A DNA stretch of 56,603 nucleotides from an uncultured Verrucomicrobiota bacterium (GTDB lineage Bacteria; Verrucomicrobiota; Verrucomicrobiia; Chthoniobacterales; JACTMZ01): positions 1 through 56,603 of the forward strand of contig CAJBKE010000021.1 of assembly GCA_903953565.1 (NCBI GenBank), in the 5' to 3' direction. The position numbers were made by a program, and so were the translations under genes. The notes below the pieces were generated by a model. It saw only the letters and a list, made by a program, of their open reading frames with translations. It did no database searches and was not told where the DNA came from. This document shows, in pieces, positions 1 to 7,347 of the stretch (its first letter is position 1; each line of letters opens with the position of its first letter).

Positions 1-1188
1 GGCGTTTACGCGGCCAACGACCTGCTCATGTTTTTCCAGAACCCTGCAGGAACCACCGGCACAGACCAGCTTGCCTATTTCAATCTTGGCAGCACCTACA
101 ACGTGTTCCGCGATGCGGCCACACCCAGCTCAGGAGCTTTTGGTTCCACCATCTCTTTGGGCAATATCAACTCCATTCTCACCTCCACCTACGGCGCGGA
201 CTGGGCAAGTTTGTCCTCCTCGATTTTCTTCGCGGCCAACGGGCAAAATGGCTCGACGTCCATAACCGCGACGAGCACTCAAAATGGCGACTATGCGCGC
301 ACGGTGTATATCACCAAGCCTCGCACGTCGGCCGGTTCCGTCGGCCAAGCCAATTCCTCCTCGCCGCTTTATGCGCCCGCGCAAACAGCCGTGGCCAGCC
401 AAATTGACGGGGCCAACAATATGCGTGGTATCACCCAACCGGGGGCGACCAACGTCAGCGAGACGCTGCTCGACGGCTACAACCCGTTTTTCAACGGCAA
501 CCCTGCAACAGCCTACGGCGCAATCAACGGTGGTCTGATGGGTTCCATCACCAGTTCGTCATACACATTCGGTTCCGTGAGCAACATCGTCGGAGCGCTC
601 GACCTTTATCGTGTTGCCAAGACGAGTGGAACCGGCACGACGAGCGCGAGCATCTGGCAAAACTCCAACAACATTGCCGCGACCTTCTCCAATGACTTCG
701 GATTAGCCGGGGGTGGCTCCGCTGCCGCTTACTACCTGGGAACTATCACGCTCAGCTCGGATGGGTCCGTAAACTTTGTCGCGAGCAGCGACGAACCGCC
801 TCCTCCTGCGAATGATTACTCCCTCTGGGCCTCCGGATACCCGGGTGCAAACCTGACCGACAAGGAGGGTGACTATGACGGTGACGGCTTCAAAAACGTG
901 GCCGAATACTCTTTCGGGACCGACCCGACAAAAGGCAATGCTTCGCTGACTACGACGACGGTCGTTTCGAATAATCTGGTTGTTTCATTCCAGCAGCGCA
1001 CCGGCCCGACCAATCAAATTCCCTCCTACATTGCGGTCCGAGCCGGCGATTTGGCTTCGGCCTTCACCAATAACCAGACGGTTCCCTTTTCGACCAATAC
1101 CAACACCGGCTATTTGCCCGCGTTCGTGACAAATCCGCTTTCCGGCGGGAAGAGTTTCTACCGCATCCGGGCAACACTGCCGCAGTAG
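1..1188 (+). CDS. Secreted protein, 3' part (5' end outside window)
   Basis: The reading frame is open from base 1, so the gene begins upstream; 395 codons are visible. The protein is rich in Ser, Thr, Asn, Gly and Ala with almost no charged runs, as in exported surface or autotransporter-like proteins. Near codons 275-310 there is an acidic 'DKEGDYDGDGFKNVAEYSFGTDPT' type segment, split here as DYDGDGFKN and EYSFGTDPT, which resembles a calcium-binding thrombospondin-type-3/EF-hand repeat often placed before the C-terminus of verrucomicrobial exported proteins. The C-terminus ends in 'SFYRIRATLPQ', a form common to such proteins. No enzymatic motif is visible. The role is unknown; extracellular location is inferred from composition. 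Confidence 0.75.
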   Translation, partial: GVYAANDLLMFFQNPAGTTGTDQLAYFNLGSTYNVFRDAATPSSGAFGSTISLGNINSILTSTYGADWASLSSSIFFAANGQNGSTSITATSTQNGDYARTVYITKPRTSAGSVGQANSSSPLYAPAQTAVASQIDGANNMRGITQPGATNVSETLLDGYNPFFNGNPATAYGAINGGLMGSITSSSYTFGSVSNIVGALDLYRVAKTSGTGTTSASIWQNSNNIAATFSNDFGLAGGGSAAAYYLGTITLSSDGSVNFVASSDEPPPPANDYSLWASGYPGANLTDKEGDYDGDGFKNVAEYSFGTDPTKGNASLTTTTVVSNNLVVSFQQRTGPTNQIPSYIAVRAGDLASAFTNNQTVPFSTNTNTGYLPAFVTNPLSGGKSFYRIRATLPQ

Positions 1189-1219
1189 GCCCGGCCCCCG
1201 CTCTTGTGGCCTTTCCTTC

Positions 1220-2023
1220 GTGGTCGGACGGGTGCGAGCTTGCTATGCTCCCCTTCGCTTGAGTGCCTCCCTCTTACTATCACCCAAGCTGTCGGTCGTC
1301 ATGCCCGTTTTCAACGAGGCAAACACCGCAGCTAATGTTCTGGAGGTTGTTCTCGCTCGCCCCGAAGTGGGCGAATTGGTCGCGGTAGACGATGGATCGT
1401 CCGATGGCACTTGGGAGGAATTGCAGCGGCTGTCTGCTTCGTACTCCGGCCGTGTGCGGGTGATGCGGCATGAGCGCAATCTAGGCAAGGGCGCGGCACT
1501 CAGAACGGGGTTCGCCGCGGCAACCGGAGACATCGTGCTCGTGCAGGATGCGGACCTCGAATACGACCCGGGAGATTATCCGCGATTGCTCGAGCCGATC
1601 CTGCGCGATGCGGCAGACGCGGTCTTCGGTTCGCGTTTCATCGGCGGCTCGAGTCATCGCGTGCTTTATTTTTGGCACTCGTTGGGCAACCGCTTTCTCA
1701 CCCTGCTCTCGAACATGGTGACCGACCTCAACCTCACCGACATGGAATGCGGCTACAAAGTGTTCCGCCGCGACCTGCTGCAAAAAATCACCATTGAAGA
1801 GCCGCGCTTCGGCTTCGAACCGGAGATCGTGGCCAAGGTGGCGCGATCCGGCGCCCGCATCTACGAAGTCAGCGTGGCCTACTACGGTCGCACCTACGCC
1901 GAGGGAAAAAAGATCAACTGGAAGGACGGCGTCAGCGCCTTGCGTTGCATCGTGAAATACGGACTCTTGCGGCGCGGAAAAATCGTGAATCGACCCTCCG
2001 CGGCAGCTAGCTTGAAATCATGA
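1220..2023 (+). CDS. Family 2 glycosyltransferase (polyprenyl-phosphate sugar transferase type)
   Basis: Up to 267 residues. The fold begins at 'LSVVMPVFNEANTA', followed by 'VDDGSSDGT' and the metal/nucleotide-sugar site 'DADLEYDPGDY' near residue 110, then 'GSRFIGG' and 'DMECGYKVFRRD'. These are the marks of GT2 enzymes of the dolichol-phosphate mannosyltransferase branch, which move a sugar from a nucleotide donor to a polyprenyl phosphate at the inner membrane face. No transmembrane tail follows the catalytic domain, so it would be a soluble or peripheral enzyme. The start is uncertain: GTG at 1220 is the longest option, TTG at 1259 leaves about 10 residues before the first beta strand. 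Its stop overlaps the ATG of the small lipoprotein gene. Confidence 0.88.
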   Translation: MVGRVRACYAPLRLSASLLLSPKLSVVMPVFNEANTAANVLEVVLARPEVGELVAVDDGSSDGTWEELQRLSASYSGRVRVMRHERNLGKGAALRTGFAAATGDIVLVQDADLEYDPGDYPRLLEPILRDAADAVFGSRFIGGSSHRVLYFWHSLGNRFLTLLSNMVTDLNLTDMECGYKVFRRDLLQKITIEEPRFGFEPEIVAKVARSGARIYEVSVAYYGRTYAEGKKINWKDGVSALRCIVKYGLLRRGKIVNRPSAAASLKS

Positions 2024-2208
2024 AACAGCTCTTCCGTCTTTCTCTCTCGTGTGTCGCGGTCGTCGCTCTCGCCGGCTGCCAAGCAGCCACGGCCCCGACG
2101 GGCGGCCCCGGCTTCGAGCAAAATCCGACCGACAGCGGTTCGCGCTACTCCGACTTCAACATGCCGGGCAGCCGCATGGGCATGCAGAACACGGATTTGG
2201 AAGACTGA
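2020..2208 (+). CDS. Small lipoprotein, 62 aa
   Basis: The product starts with a short charged end and hydrophobic stretch ending in the lipobox 'LAGC' (Cys20), so the mature form would be a lipid-anchored peptide of about 43 residues. The mature part is polar, with 'PTGGPGFEQNPTDSGSRYSDFN' like composition and two Met-rich turns near the end; no known domain. The ATG overlaps the stop of the glycosyltransferase gene by four bases (ATGA), implying translational coupling. Envelope location is supported by the lipobox; function is not known. Confidence 0.75.
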   Translation: MKQLFRLSLSCVAVVALAGCQAATAPTGGPGFEQNPTDSGSRYSDFNMPGSRMGMQNTDLED

Positions 2209-2323
2209 GTGAGAAACCGTAGTTGAGAGTTGAGGGATGATCGTTGAGGGACTGCGGGTCAGCGCTCCACGCCCTCGGCCTGCTCCATCCTTGAGCTGAC
2301 TGCGCCCAGCTAGCAGTTTCCGA
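2209..2323. other. Convergent intergenic gap with a dispersed 20-mer repeat
   Basis: The gap separates the plus-strand lipoprotein gene from the end of the minus-strand envelope operon. It carries AGTTGAGAGTTGAGGGATGA near 2221, whose reverse complement recurs near 22160 upstream of hflX. I see no strong terminator hairpin and no reading frame worth calling. Confidence 0.5.
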
Positions 2324-3199
2324 TTACTTCAGCGCTTCAAGAGCCAGTTCGTTGACCGAGACCGGTTGACGCTGCAGAAGGGTGGAGACGTGGGTCTCGC
2401 GGTTCAGCGCGGCGCGCTGGTTGCGCAACAAAGCCGCGATCTCGCCTTTGACCTCATCCAACGGCGCGGGTCCGGCCTCGCGCACGTCTTGCAGGAGCAG
2501 AATATGGTATCCGGAGCGTCCGGCCACCGGTGCGGAGATTTGGCCCTTGGAAAGGCCGGCCACCGCAGTGCGGATCTCCGGCGTGATTTCGGCCTCGGCC
2601 AGCCAGCCCAGCTCGCCGCCGCGTGCGGCGGATGCGGTGTCGTTGCTGTTGCGTTTGGCCAATGCGGAGAACTCACCCGGTTCGTCTTTCAAGGTGTCGG
2701 CGATTTCCTGAGCGCGCTTGCGGGCGGCCTCTTTGTCGTCGTCCGCGGCGATGAAGATTTGCGCCACGCGGTAACGTTTGGGCAGCTTCAGCTGCTCTTT
2801 TTCCGCCGCATAGACCTTCGTAATCTCGTCGTCCGACGGATAGTCGTCCGGCACCTGCCCCACCTCGGCGAGATAGCTCTCGACGAGGTATTGGTCGCGC
2901 AGACGGGCCAGTCCGGCCACGGTCTGCGGTTTCTTGTCCCATCCGGCTTCGGTCGCGTCCTGCAGGACGGCGCGATTGACCAGGATGGAGCGGACGAAGC
3001 GGGTGAGGGCGGCCTTGTCCGCGGTGAGGGCGGTGCGGTCGGTAGCGGGCAAGCCCTCGAGGAACGGACGGATTTCCGCGGCGGTGACTTCGCGGTCGCC
3101 GATTTTGGCCACAACGGCATCTTCGGCTTGGAGCGGGGAACCGGGGCCGAAAAAGGCCATGGCGAGGGTGAGGAGGGTGAGCATTTTGGGTGTTTTCAT
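2324..3199 (-). CDS. Periplasmic parvulin-type peptidyl-prolyl isomerase
   Basis: A 291-residue product with a signal peptide (MKTPKMLTLLTLAMAFFGPG..., cleavage probably after 'PLQA'). An N-terminal SurA/PrsA-like helical part runs to about residue 140 ('VVAKIGDREVTAAEIRPFL', 'YLAEVGQVPDDYPSDDEI'). The parvulin domain follows with 'YRVAQIFIAADDD', 'FSALAKRNSND', 'GGELGWL' and 'GRSGYHILLLQDV'. It should help fold outer-membrane barrels or other exported proteins. It is the last gene of the envelope operon and its ATG overlaps the upstream coiled-coil gene by four bases, fitting a chaperone for the barrels encoded upstream. The longer frame running to 3541 was not used because its extra 114 residues lie inside the neighbour in another frame. 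Confidence 0.9.
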   Translation of the reverse strand: MKTPKMLTLLTLAMAFFGPGSPLQAEDAVVAKIGDREVTAAEIRPFLEGLPATDRTALTADKAALTRFVRSILVNRAVLQDATEAGWDKKPQTVAGLARLRDQYLVESYLAEVGQVPDDYPSDDEITKVYAAEKEQLKLPKRYRVAQIFIAADDDKEAARKRAQEIADTLKDEPGEFSALAKRNSNDTASAARGGELGWLAEAEITPEIRTAVAGLSKGQISAPVAGRSGYHILLLQDVREAGPAPLDEVKGEIAALLRNQRAALNRETHVSTLLQRQPVSVNELALEALK

Positions 3200-3870
3200 C
3201 GGTTGGAAGGTGCGGGGGTGGCTGCGGCACTCGCCGGGGCAGGCGCCTGCGGAGCACCGGGTAGATTGGCGGCGCGCAGGCGCGTTTCGAGATCCTGCAT
3301 GATGGTTTGGAGCGAGGCGCGGTTGACGCTGATGAACGGTTCGCGGGCTAACATGGTCCGGCCGAAGCTGTGCGCGGCGTAGCGGTCGAGGATTTCGTCG
3401 GCGATGGTCTTCATCTCGGTCAGCTTGACCTGCTGCTCGGCCACGGTGCGTTCGAGCACGGTGTTGCGGCCCCTGGCCTTGGCCAGTTCGTATTCCGATT
3501 TGCGGGTGCGCTCGGTGAGCGCCCGGTAGTCCTTTTCCCACTTGGCCACTTGCGCGTTGAGGGCAATGGCTTTGTCCTCGACCTGGGCCATGGCGGCGCG
3601 CAGTTCGGTCGTCTGGTTGGCCGCCGTGCTGCGCTCCTCGACCAACTGCGCCTGCACGGCGGCAGTTTCTTTTTTGGATTTTTCGGCGGCCATTTCAGCC
3701 TGCACCGAGGCGGCTTCCATCTCGGCGGTCTTGGCCTGCGCTTCGCGCAGCTGGAGCATGGTGTTGCGCAGGGCGTCGCGCAGCTGGGCTTCGACGGCCC
3801 CAGCCTCTTCGGCCATGGCGGAGGTCAAGCCGGCGATCGACACGACGAGAAGGAAAACAATGGTGCGCAT
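3196..3870 (-). CDS. Secreted coiled-coil protein
   Basis: A 224-residue protein with a signal peptide (MRTIVFLLVVSIAGLTSAMA). From about residue 25 to 160 it is almost uninterrupted heptad-like helix rich in Ala, Glu, Lys and Gln, for example 'LREAQAKTAEMEAASVQAEM'. This is followed by a short globular piece ('FGRTMLAREPFISVNRASL') and a Pro/Ala-rich tail. A periplasmic structural or adaptor role is inferred; no family was recognised. It lies 8 bp after the porin gene and overlaps the isomerase gene, so it is clearly part of the operon. It could bridge outer-membrane components to the cell wall, or act as a chaperone. Confidence 0.8.
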   Translation of the reverse strand: MRTIVFLLVVSIAGLTSAMAEEAGAVEAQLRDALRNTMLQLREAQAKTAEMEAASVQAEMAAEKSKKETAAVQAQLVEERSTAANQTTELRAAMAQVEDKAIALNAQVAKWEKDYRALTERTRKSEYELAKARGRNTVLERTVAEQQVKLTEMKTIADEILDRYAAHSFGRTMLAREPFISVNRASLQTIMQDLETRLRAANLPGAPQAPAPASAAATPAPSNR

Positions 3871-3878
3871 GGTGCAGT

Positions 3879-6224
3879 TCAGAATTTGGCCCCGAGATCG
3901 AGTTGCAGGATGTTCATGTCATACTGCGGCCCGGCGATGCTTTCCGAGCCGAACCAGCGGAAGCCGAGAAATACATGCGGCGACAGGGCGAGTCGCGCCG
4001 CCACGGTGAAACCCTTCATGTTGCTGCCGCCCAGGCCGAAGTCGGAGTCATTGAATCCGTCGACCACCGCGTCGGAGCCGATCCAGCGGTAACCGAAAGA
4101 CATCTGCCACGCGCCGAGTTTGTCGAGTTCGGCATGGCCGGCTTCAAGGTCAACCAACCATGCGTCGGGGCTGCCCTCGAAACTGCCATCGGTCCCGAGG
4201 TTGTTGACCGCAACCTCGTTGATGGCCGAAGAATTGAAGGCGAGGTTGCGGACAAACTCGCTGACCAGCGAGACGCGCACGGGGTCCCACCCGTCGTAGT
4301 TCAGTTTTCCGGTGAAGGCCAAGTTCTGGAATGGTGTGGCCAGACCGAAATATTGGTAGTCCATGAGAAGCGCGGTGGAGCCCGGCGGAGGGATCACGTT
4401 GCGCAAAGTGCGGTAGGTGTTGCCCTTCTGCGCGAAGGAGGGACGGCTGTTGTCGGTGTCGCCGGCGTCATCCTCGGAATACTGCACGTAAGGAGAGGAG
4501 AGTTGGCCCTCGATGTTGTAGAAGCTGTAGTAAGCGGCCGCGAGTTGCGTGCTCCAGTTCTTCGTGATGTTGACCTGCGTGCCGCCCTGGATCGCGAAAA
4601 GATATTTGTCATAGCTGGGAAACTTCTCCGCCTGGTTCGAAGAAAAATTCAGATCCGTGTTGAACACCGGGAAAGCGCCGGCCACAACCGAGGGAATGAC
4701 GATGTCCTCGTGGTTGTAGGTCAAGCGGATGGCCGCGCCGTCAAACCCGAGGTCGTTGTCGAAGATGATCGGCGTGGAGAAGAACGGGTTGTCGAAGCGC
4801 CCGAACCAGAGGGTCATGCCGGCATCACCCAACTCACCGGGCCCCGCCATGGAAGAAGGCGCACCGACCGCGAGCATGCCCGTGTCCGGTCCGCCGCCCC
4901 CGAGGTCGTAGCGGATGTATGCGCGATCCAGCCAGATGGCGTATTTGCTGAACTGGCCGCCCTGACCTTGGTTGGCCAGTCCGAAGGACTGGTTGGCTGT
5001 GACTGGGGAGTTGTTGTCGCCGGTGGCGACGCGCACACCGGCACTGAAATTGTCGCCCAACTCGATGCCCGTGCCGAGGCGGACGAGCATGCGGTAGCGG
5101 TTGCGGTTCTGGTTGGCGTTCCACTGGGGTGGGGGATTGAGGGCCAAGGCGGACGGCAAAATGTTGATCGGTGAACCCGTATTGATGGCGTTGAAGTTCA
5201 CGAAGGCGTTGTCGAGATTGGAGTTGTTGGAGGGATACAAGTCCGCCTCGTAGCGGAAGCGGATCTCGCCTTCCGGCTTGAGGCGGGCCAAAAGCGTCGG
5301 GAGGCCCGGGGGCGTTTTCTGTTCGCCGCCGCCAAGCCGCAGGCCGAGTTCGCGCCGGATGTCCTCCGTGAGTTGCGCGCGCACCGGGGCCGGAACGTAG
5401 GTCACGCGCATGTCCTCCTCCATTTCGCGCCGGGAGGCATCGACCGCGCTCGTGCCCGTCTGCTGCGCGAGGGCTTGGTCGGTCATGGTTTGCACCGCAG
5501 CGATTTGGGCGATGGCGAACATGTCGGATTCGTTCTGCACTTTCTGCGCTTCGGCCTCCGCTTGGGCCTGTGTGACCATGGTCCTGGCGTCGTCTGCCGT
5601 GAGCACGCCGCGCTGAACTAGTTTGTTGATCAGGTTGACCACGATGTTTCCGGTCGGTGTGGAGGCCGCGTTCGAGCCGGCGGCGACATTCGGAGGGGCG
5701 GGAGAAGCGCTCGTTTCGGCGGCGGCATCTCCTCCCGCCGGCGCGGCCAGCGGCGCAGCGTCTGCATCGGCATAGGGTGCCACCGTCCAGTCGGTCTCTC
5801 CGGCTTCGGCGGGCGCCGCAGGGTCAACTTTCACGGCAGCCATCTCCGCGGAGGTTTCCTGCAGAACTTCGGGTGCAGTCGCTGTCTCGGAAGACGGAAC
5901 GGGAGCGGATTCTTCCCCGGAAGCATCCGCCGCGGCGGTCTGGTCTCCTGCCGGCGAAGGGCCGGGTGTGCCAGGATGCAAAGCGTGCCCGTTGGCAAAT
6001 TGCGGGTCGACCACCAAAACCTCCGCTGCCAGTTTTGCGGATCCCTCGGCGGCACCGTTGTTCTGCATCCGGCGCTCCGCCTCCTGCAAGACCAAGCGCT
6101 CGGCCAGAGCGAGCTCTTCCGGCGTCGGGGCGGCCGAAGCAGCGGCGCCCGTTTCGGCGGCAGTTCGCAGGGCGCCGGTCCCGAGCAGAAAAGCTGCCAG
6201 AAATGGAAGGAGGCGGCTGTTCAT
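3879..6224 (-). CDS. Putative porin (Porin_5-like outer-membrane barrel)
   Basis: 781 residues. Signal peptide 'MNSRLLPFLAAFLLGTGALR', then about 230 residues of Ala/Pro/Glu-rich low-complexity sequence. Next comes 'LINKLVQRGVLTADDA', a segment typical of putative porins in Bacteroidetes and Verrucomicrobiota, and a helical stretch to about residue 390. The rest looks like a large barrel with alternating aromatic strands ('GEIRFRYEADLYPSNN', 'NRYRMLVRLGTGIEL', 'FTVAARLALSPHVFLGFRWF') and ends in '...LQLDLGAKF', with the terminal Phe expected for BAM-assembled barrels. ATG overlaps the tonB stop by four bases. The N-terminal linker is unusually long. Substrate unknown; phosphate-linked uptake is inferred only from operon context. 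Confidence 0.85.
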   Translation of the reverse strand: MNSRLLPFLAAFLLGTGALRTAAETGAAASAAPTPEELALAERLVLQEAERRMQNNGAAEGSAKLAAEVLVVDPQFANGHALHPGTPGPSPAGDQTAAADASGEESAPVPSSETATAPEVLQETSAEMAAVKVDPAAPAEAGETDWTVAPYADADAAPLAAPAGGDAAAETSASPAPPNVAAGSNAASTPTGNIVVNLINKLVQRGVLTADDARTMVTQAQAEAEAQKVQNESDMFAIAQIAAVQTMTDQALAQQTGTSAVDASRREMEEDMRVTYVPAPVRAQLTEDIRRELGLRLGGGEQKTPPGLPTLLARLKPEGEIRFRYEADLYPSNNSNLDNAFVNFNAINTGSPINILPSALALNPPPQWNANQNRNRYRMLVRLGTGIELGDNFSAGVRVATGDNNSPVTANQSFGLANQGQGGQFSKYAIWLDRAYIRYDLGGGGPDTGMLAVGAPSSMAGPGELGDAGMTLWFGRFDNPFFSTPIIFDNDLGFDGAAIRLTYNHEDIVIPSVVAGAFPVFNTDLNFSSNQAEKFPSYDKYLFAIQGGTQVNITKNWSTQLAAAYYSFYNIEGQLSSPYVQYSEDDAGDTDNSRPSFAQKGNTYRTLRNVIPPPGSTALLMDYQYFGLATPFQNLAFTGKLNYDGWDPVRVSLVSEFVRNLAFNSSAINEVAVNNLGTDGSFEGSPDAWLVDLEAGHAELDKLGAWQMSFGYRWIGSDAVVDGFNDSDFGLGGSNMKGFTVAARLALSPHVFLGFRWFGSESIAGPQYDMNILQLDLGAKF

Positions 6225-6937
6225 GGTCGGGCGGCACTGATGCGCATGACGATGGGCATGGGCATGCCTTCGGGAGGTGGATCTGGCAGTTGCAGGCCGT
6301 TCAAAATTTCCCGCTGCAGGGCTTGGTCGACCTCGGGGTCGCCGGATGAACCTTCCAGCGAGGCGCGCGTCACGCGTCCGGAGGCATCGACCCAAATGCG
6401 CGCTTTGATGCTGAGCGTGGAGGAGCGGGTGGCGCGGTGACTGCGCACGGCGGTCGAGACCGCATTCTGCACGCGCCCGGCATACCAACCGAACCGCGAA
6501 GCGTTGCCCCCGCCGCCCGTGCCGCGGCCGCCGATCATGCCGCCGCCACCTTTGCCGACCAGGCCGAAGCCGTCGGGAGGACCGTCGCCTTGGATGTTCG
6601 AGCCCATGGGAGCGGGCGCTTCGGGCTCGGGTTCGGGCGGCGAATCGGGGGTGGTTTCCTCGACGAATTCCGGGGCGTCCGGCGGCGGTTCGACCGGGTC
6701 GGGCGGGGCCGGCGGCGGAGTCGGTGGCGGAGTGGGCGGTGGTGGAGGCGGAGGCAACACCGGCATGACGTTAACAATCGTCGACGTCTTTTTCTTCGGT
6801 TTGCTTTCCCCGCCGAGCAAAAAGAAAGCCCCCGCACCCACGGCGACAAGCGCCGCCGCACCGACCGCGATCCAGACAAGGGGCGGTCTTTTGCTTCCGT
6901 TCTCGTTGGAGCCGGAGGATGGCGTCAGAGAGGGCAT
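6221..6937 (-). CDS. TonB-like energy transducer
   Basis: 238 residues with one transmembrane helix at about 21-43 ('WIAVGAAALVAVGAGAFFLL'). A proline-rich spacer of about 50 residues follows ('LPPPPPPPTPPPTPPPAP'), then a Glu/Pro stretch, a Gly-rich linker, and a C-terminal TonB fold with 'IKARIWVDASGRVTRA' and 'QREILNGLQLPDPPPEGMPM'. TonB transmits proton-motive energy from ExbB/ExbD to outer-membrane proteins. It lies 3 bp after exbD and overlaps the porin start. No TonB-dependent receptor with a plug domain is encoded in the window, so its outer-membrane partner is not evident. Called TonB-like rather than TonB because such short forms also work in gliding or secretion systems. Confidence 0.9.
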   Translation of the reverse strand: MPSLTPSSGSNENGSKRPPLVWIAVGAAALVAVGAGAFFLLGGESKPKKKTSTIVNVMPVLPPPPPPPTPPPTPPPAPPDPVEPPPDAPEFVEETTPDSPPEPEPEAPAPMGSNIQGDGPPDGFGLVGKGGGGMIGGRGTGGGGNASRFGWYAGRVQNAVSTAVRSHRATRSSTLSIKARIWVDASGRVTRASLEGSSGDPEVDQALQREILNGLQLPDPPPEGMPMPIVMRISAARP

Positions 6938-6940
6938 CGT

Positions 6941-7345
6941 CTACTTTTCCGGCGCCACGGTGGCGAGGCCGACTTGGGTGATACCGAGGCGCCCGCAGAC
7001 ATCAAGCACGTTCATGATGCCCTCGTATTGCGTCTGGCGGTCGCCGCGGACAACCACGGGGAACTCGGGGATCTTGGCCTTGTGTTCTTTCAACCTTGCC
7101 TCGAGCTCGGCCAATGTGACCGGCACGGTATCCAGAGCGATCTTGCCTTGGGTGTTGACCGTGATGGCCCGGCTCTTCGGGCCGCTCAGATCGGCCGGCT
7201 TGCTCGAGGATTTGGGCAAATCGACCTTCATACCCTGCACCCCGGCTGTGGTCATGATGATAAAAATGAGCAGCAGCACGAGGTAGAGGTCCACCATCGG
7301 CGTAACGTTGATGTCGTCGTAGCTCTTGTCGTCTCCGGCATCCAT
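6941..7345 (-). CDS. exbD: ExbD/TolR family proton-channel subunit
   Basis: 134 residues. The N-terminal cytoplasmic tip 'YDDINVTPMVDLYLVLL' leads into the single membrane helix, and Asp19 is the conserved membrane acid that carries protons in ExbD/TolR/MotB proteins. A periplasmic domain follows, with 'KSRAITVNTQGKIALD' and 'FPVVVRGDRQTQYEGIM'. It should pair with the ExbB homologue encoded just before it (2 bp gap) and feed TonB encoded 3 bp after. The start 'MDAGDDKSYDD' was chosen because the longer frame extends back through the exbB coding region. Confidence 0.93.
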   Translation of the reverse strand: MDAGDDKSYDDINVTPMVDLYLVLLLIFIIMTTAGVQGMKVDLPKSSSKPADLSGPKSRAITVNTQGKIALDTVPVTLAELEARLKEHKAKIPEFPVVVRGDRQTQYEGIMNVLDVCGRLGITQVGLATVAPEK

Positions 7346-7347
7346 GA

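Noticed and set aside
1-1188. TpsA partner for the TpsB-like protein
   Set aside because: No TPS secretion domain or haemagglutinin repeats; it lies on the other strand and the C-terminus resembles a different exported family.
3903-5174. 423-codon plus-strand frame
   Set aside because: Antisense to the porin gene; no start context or family features.
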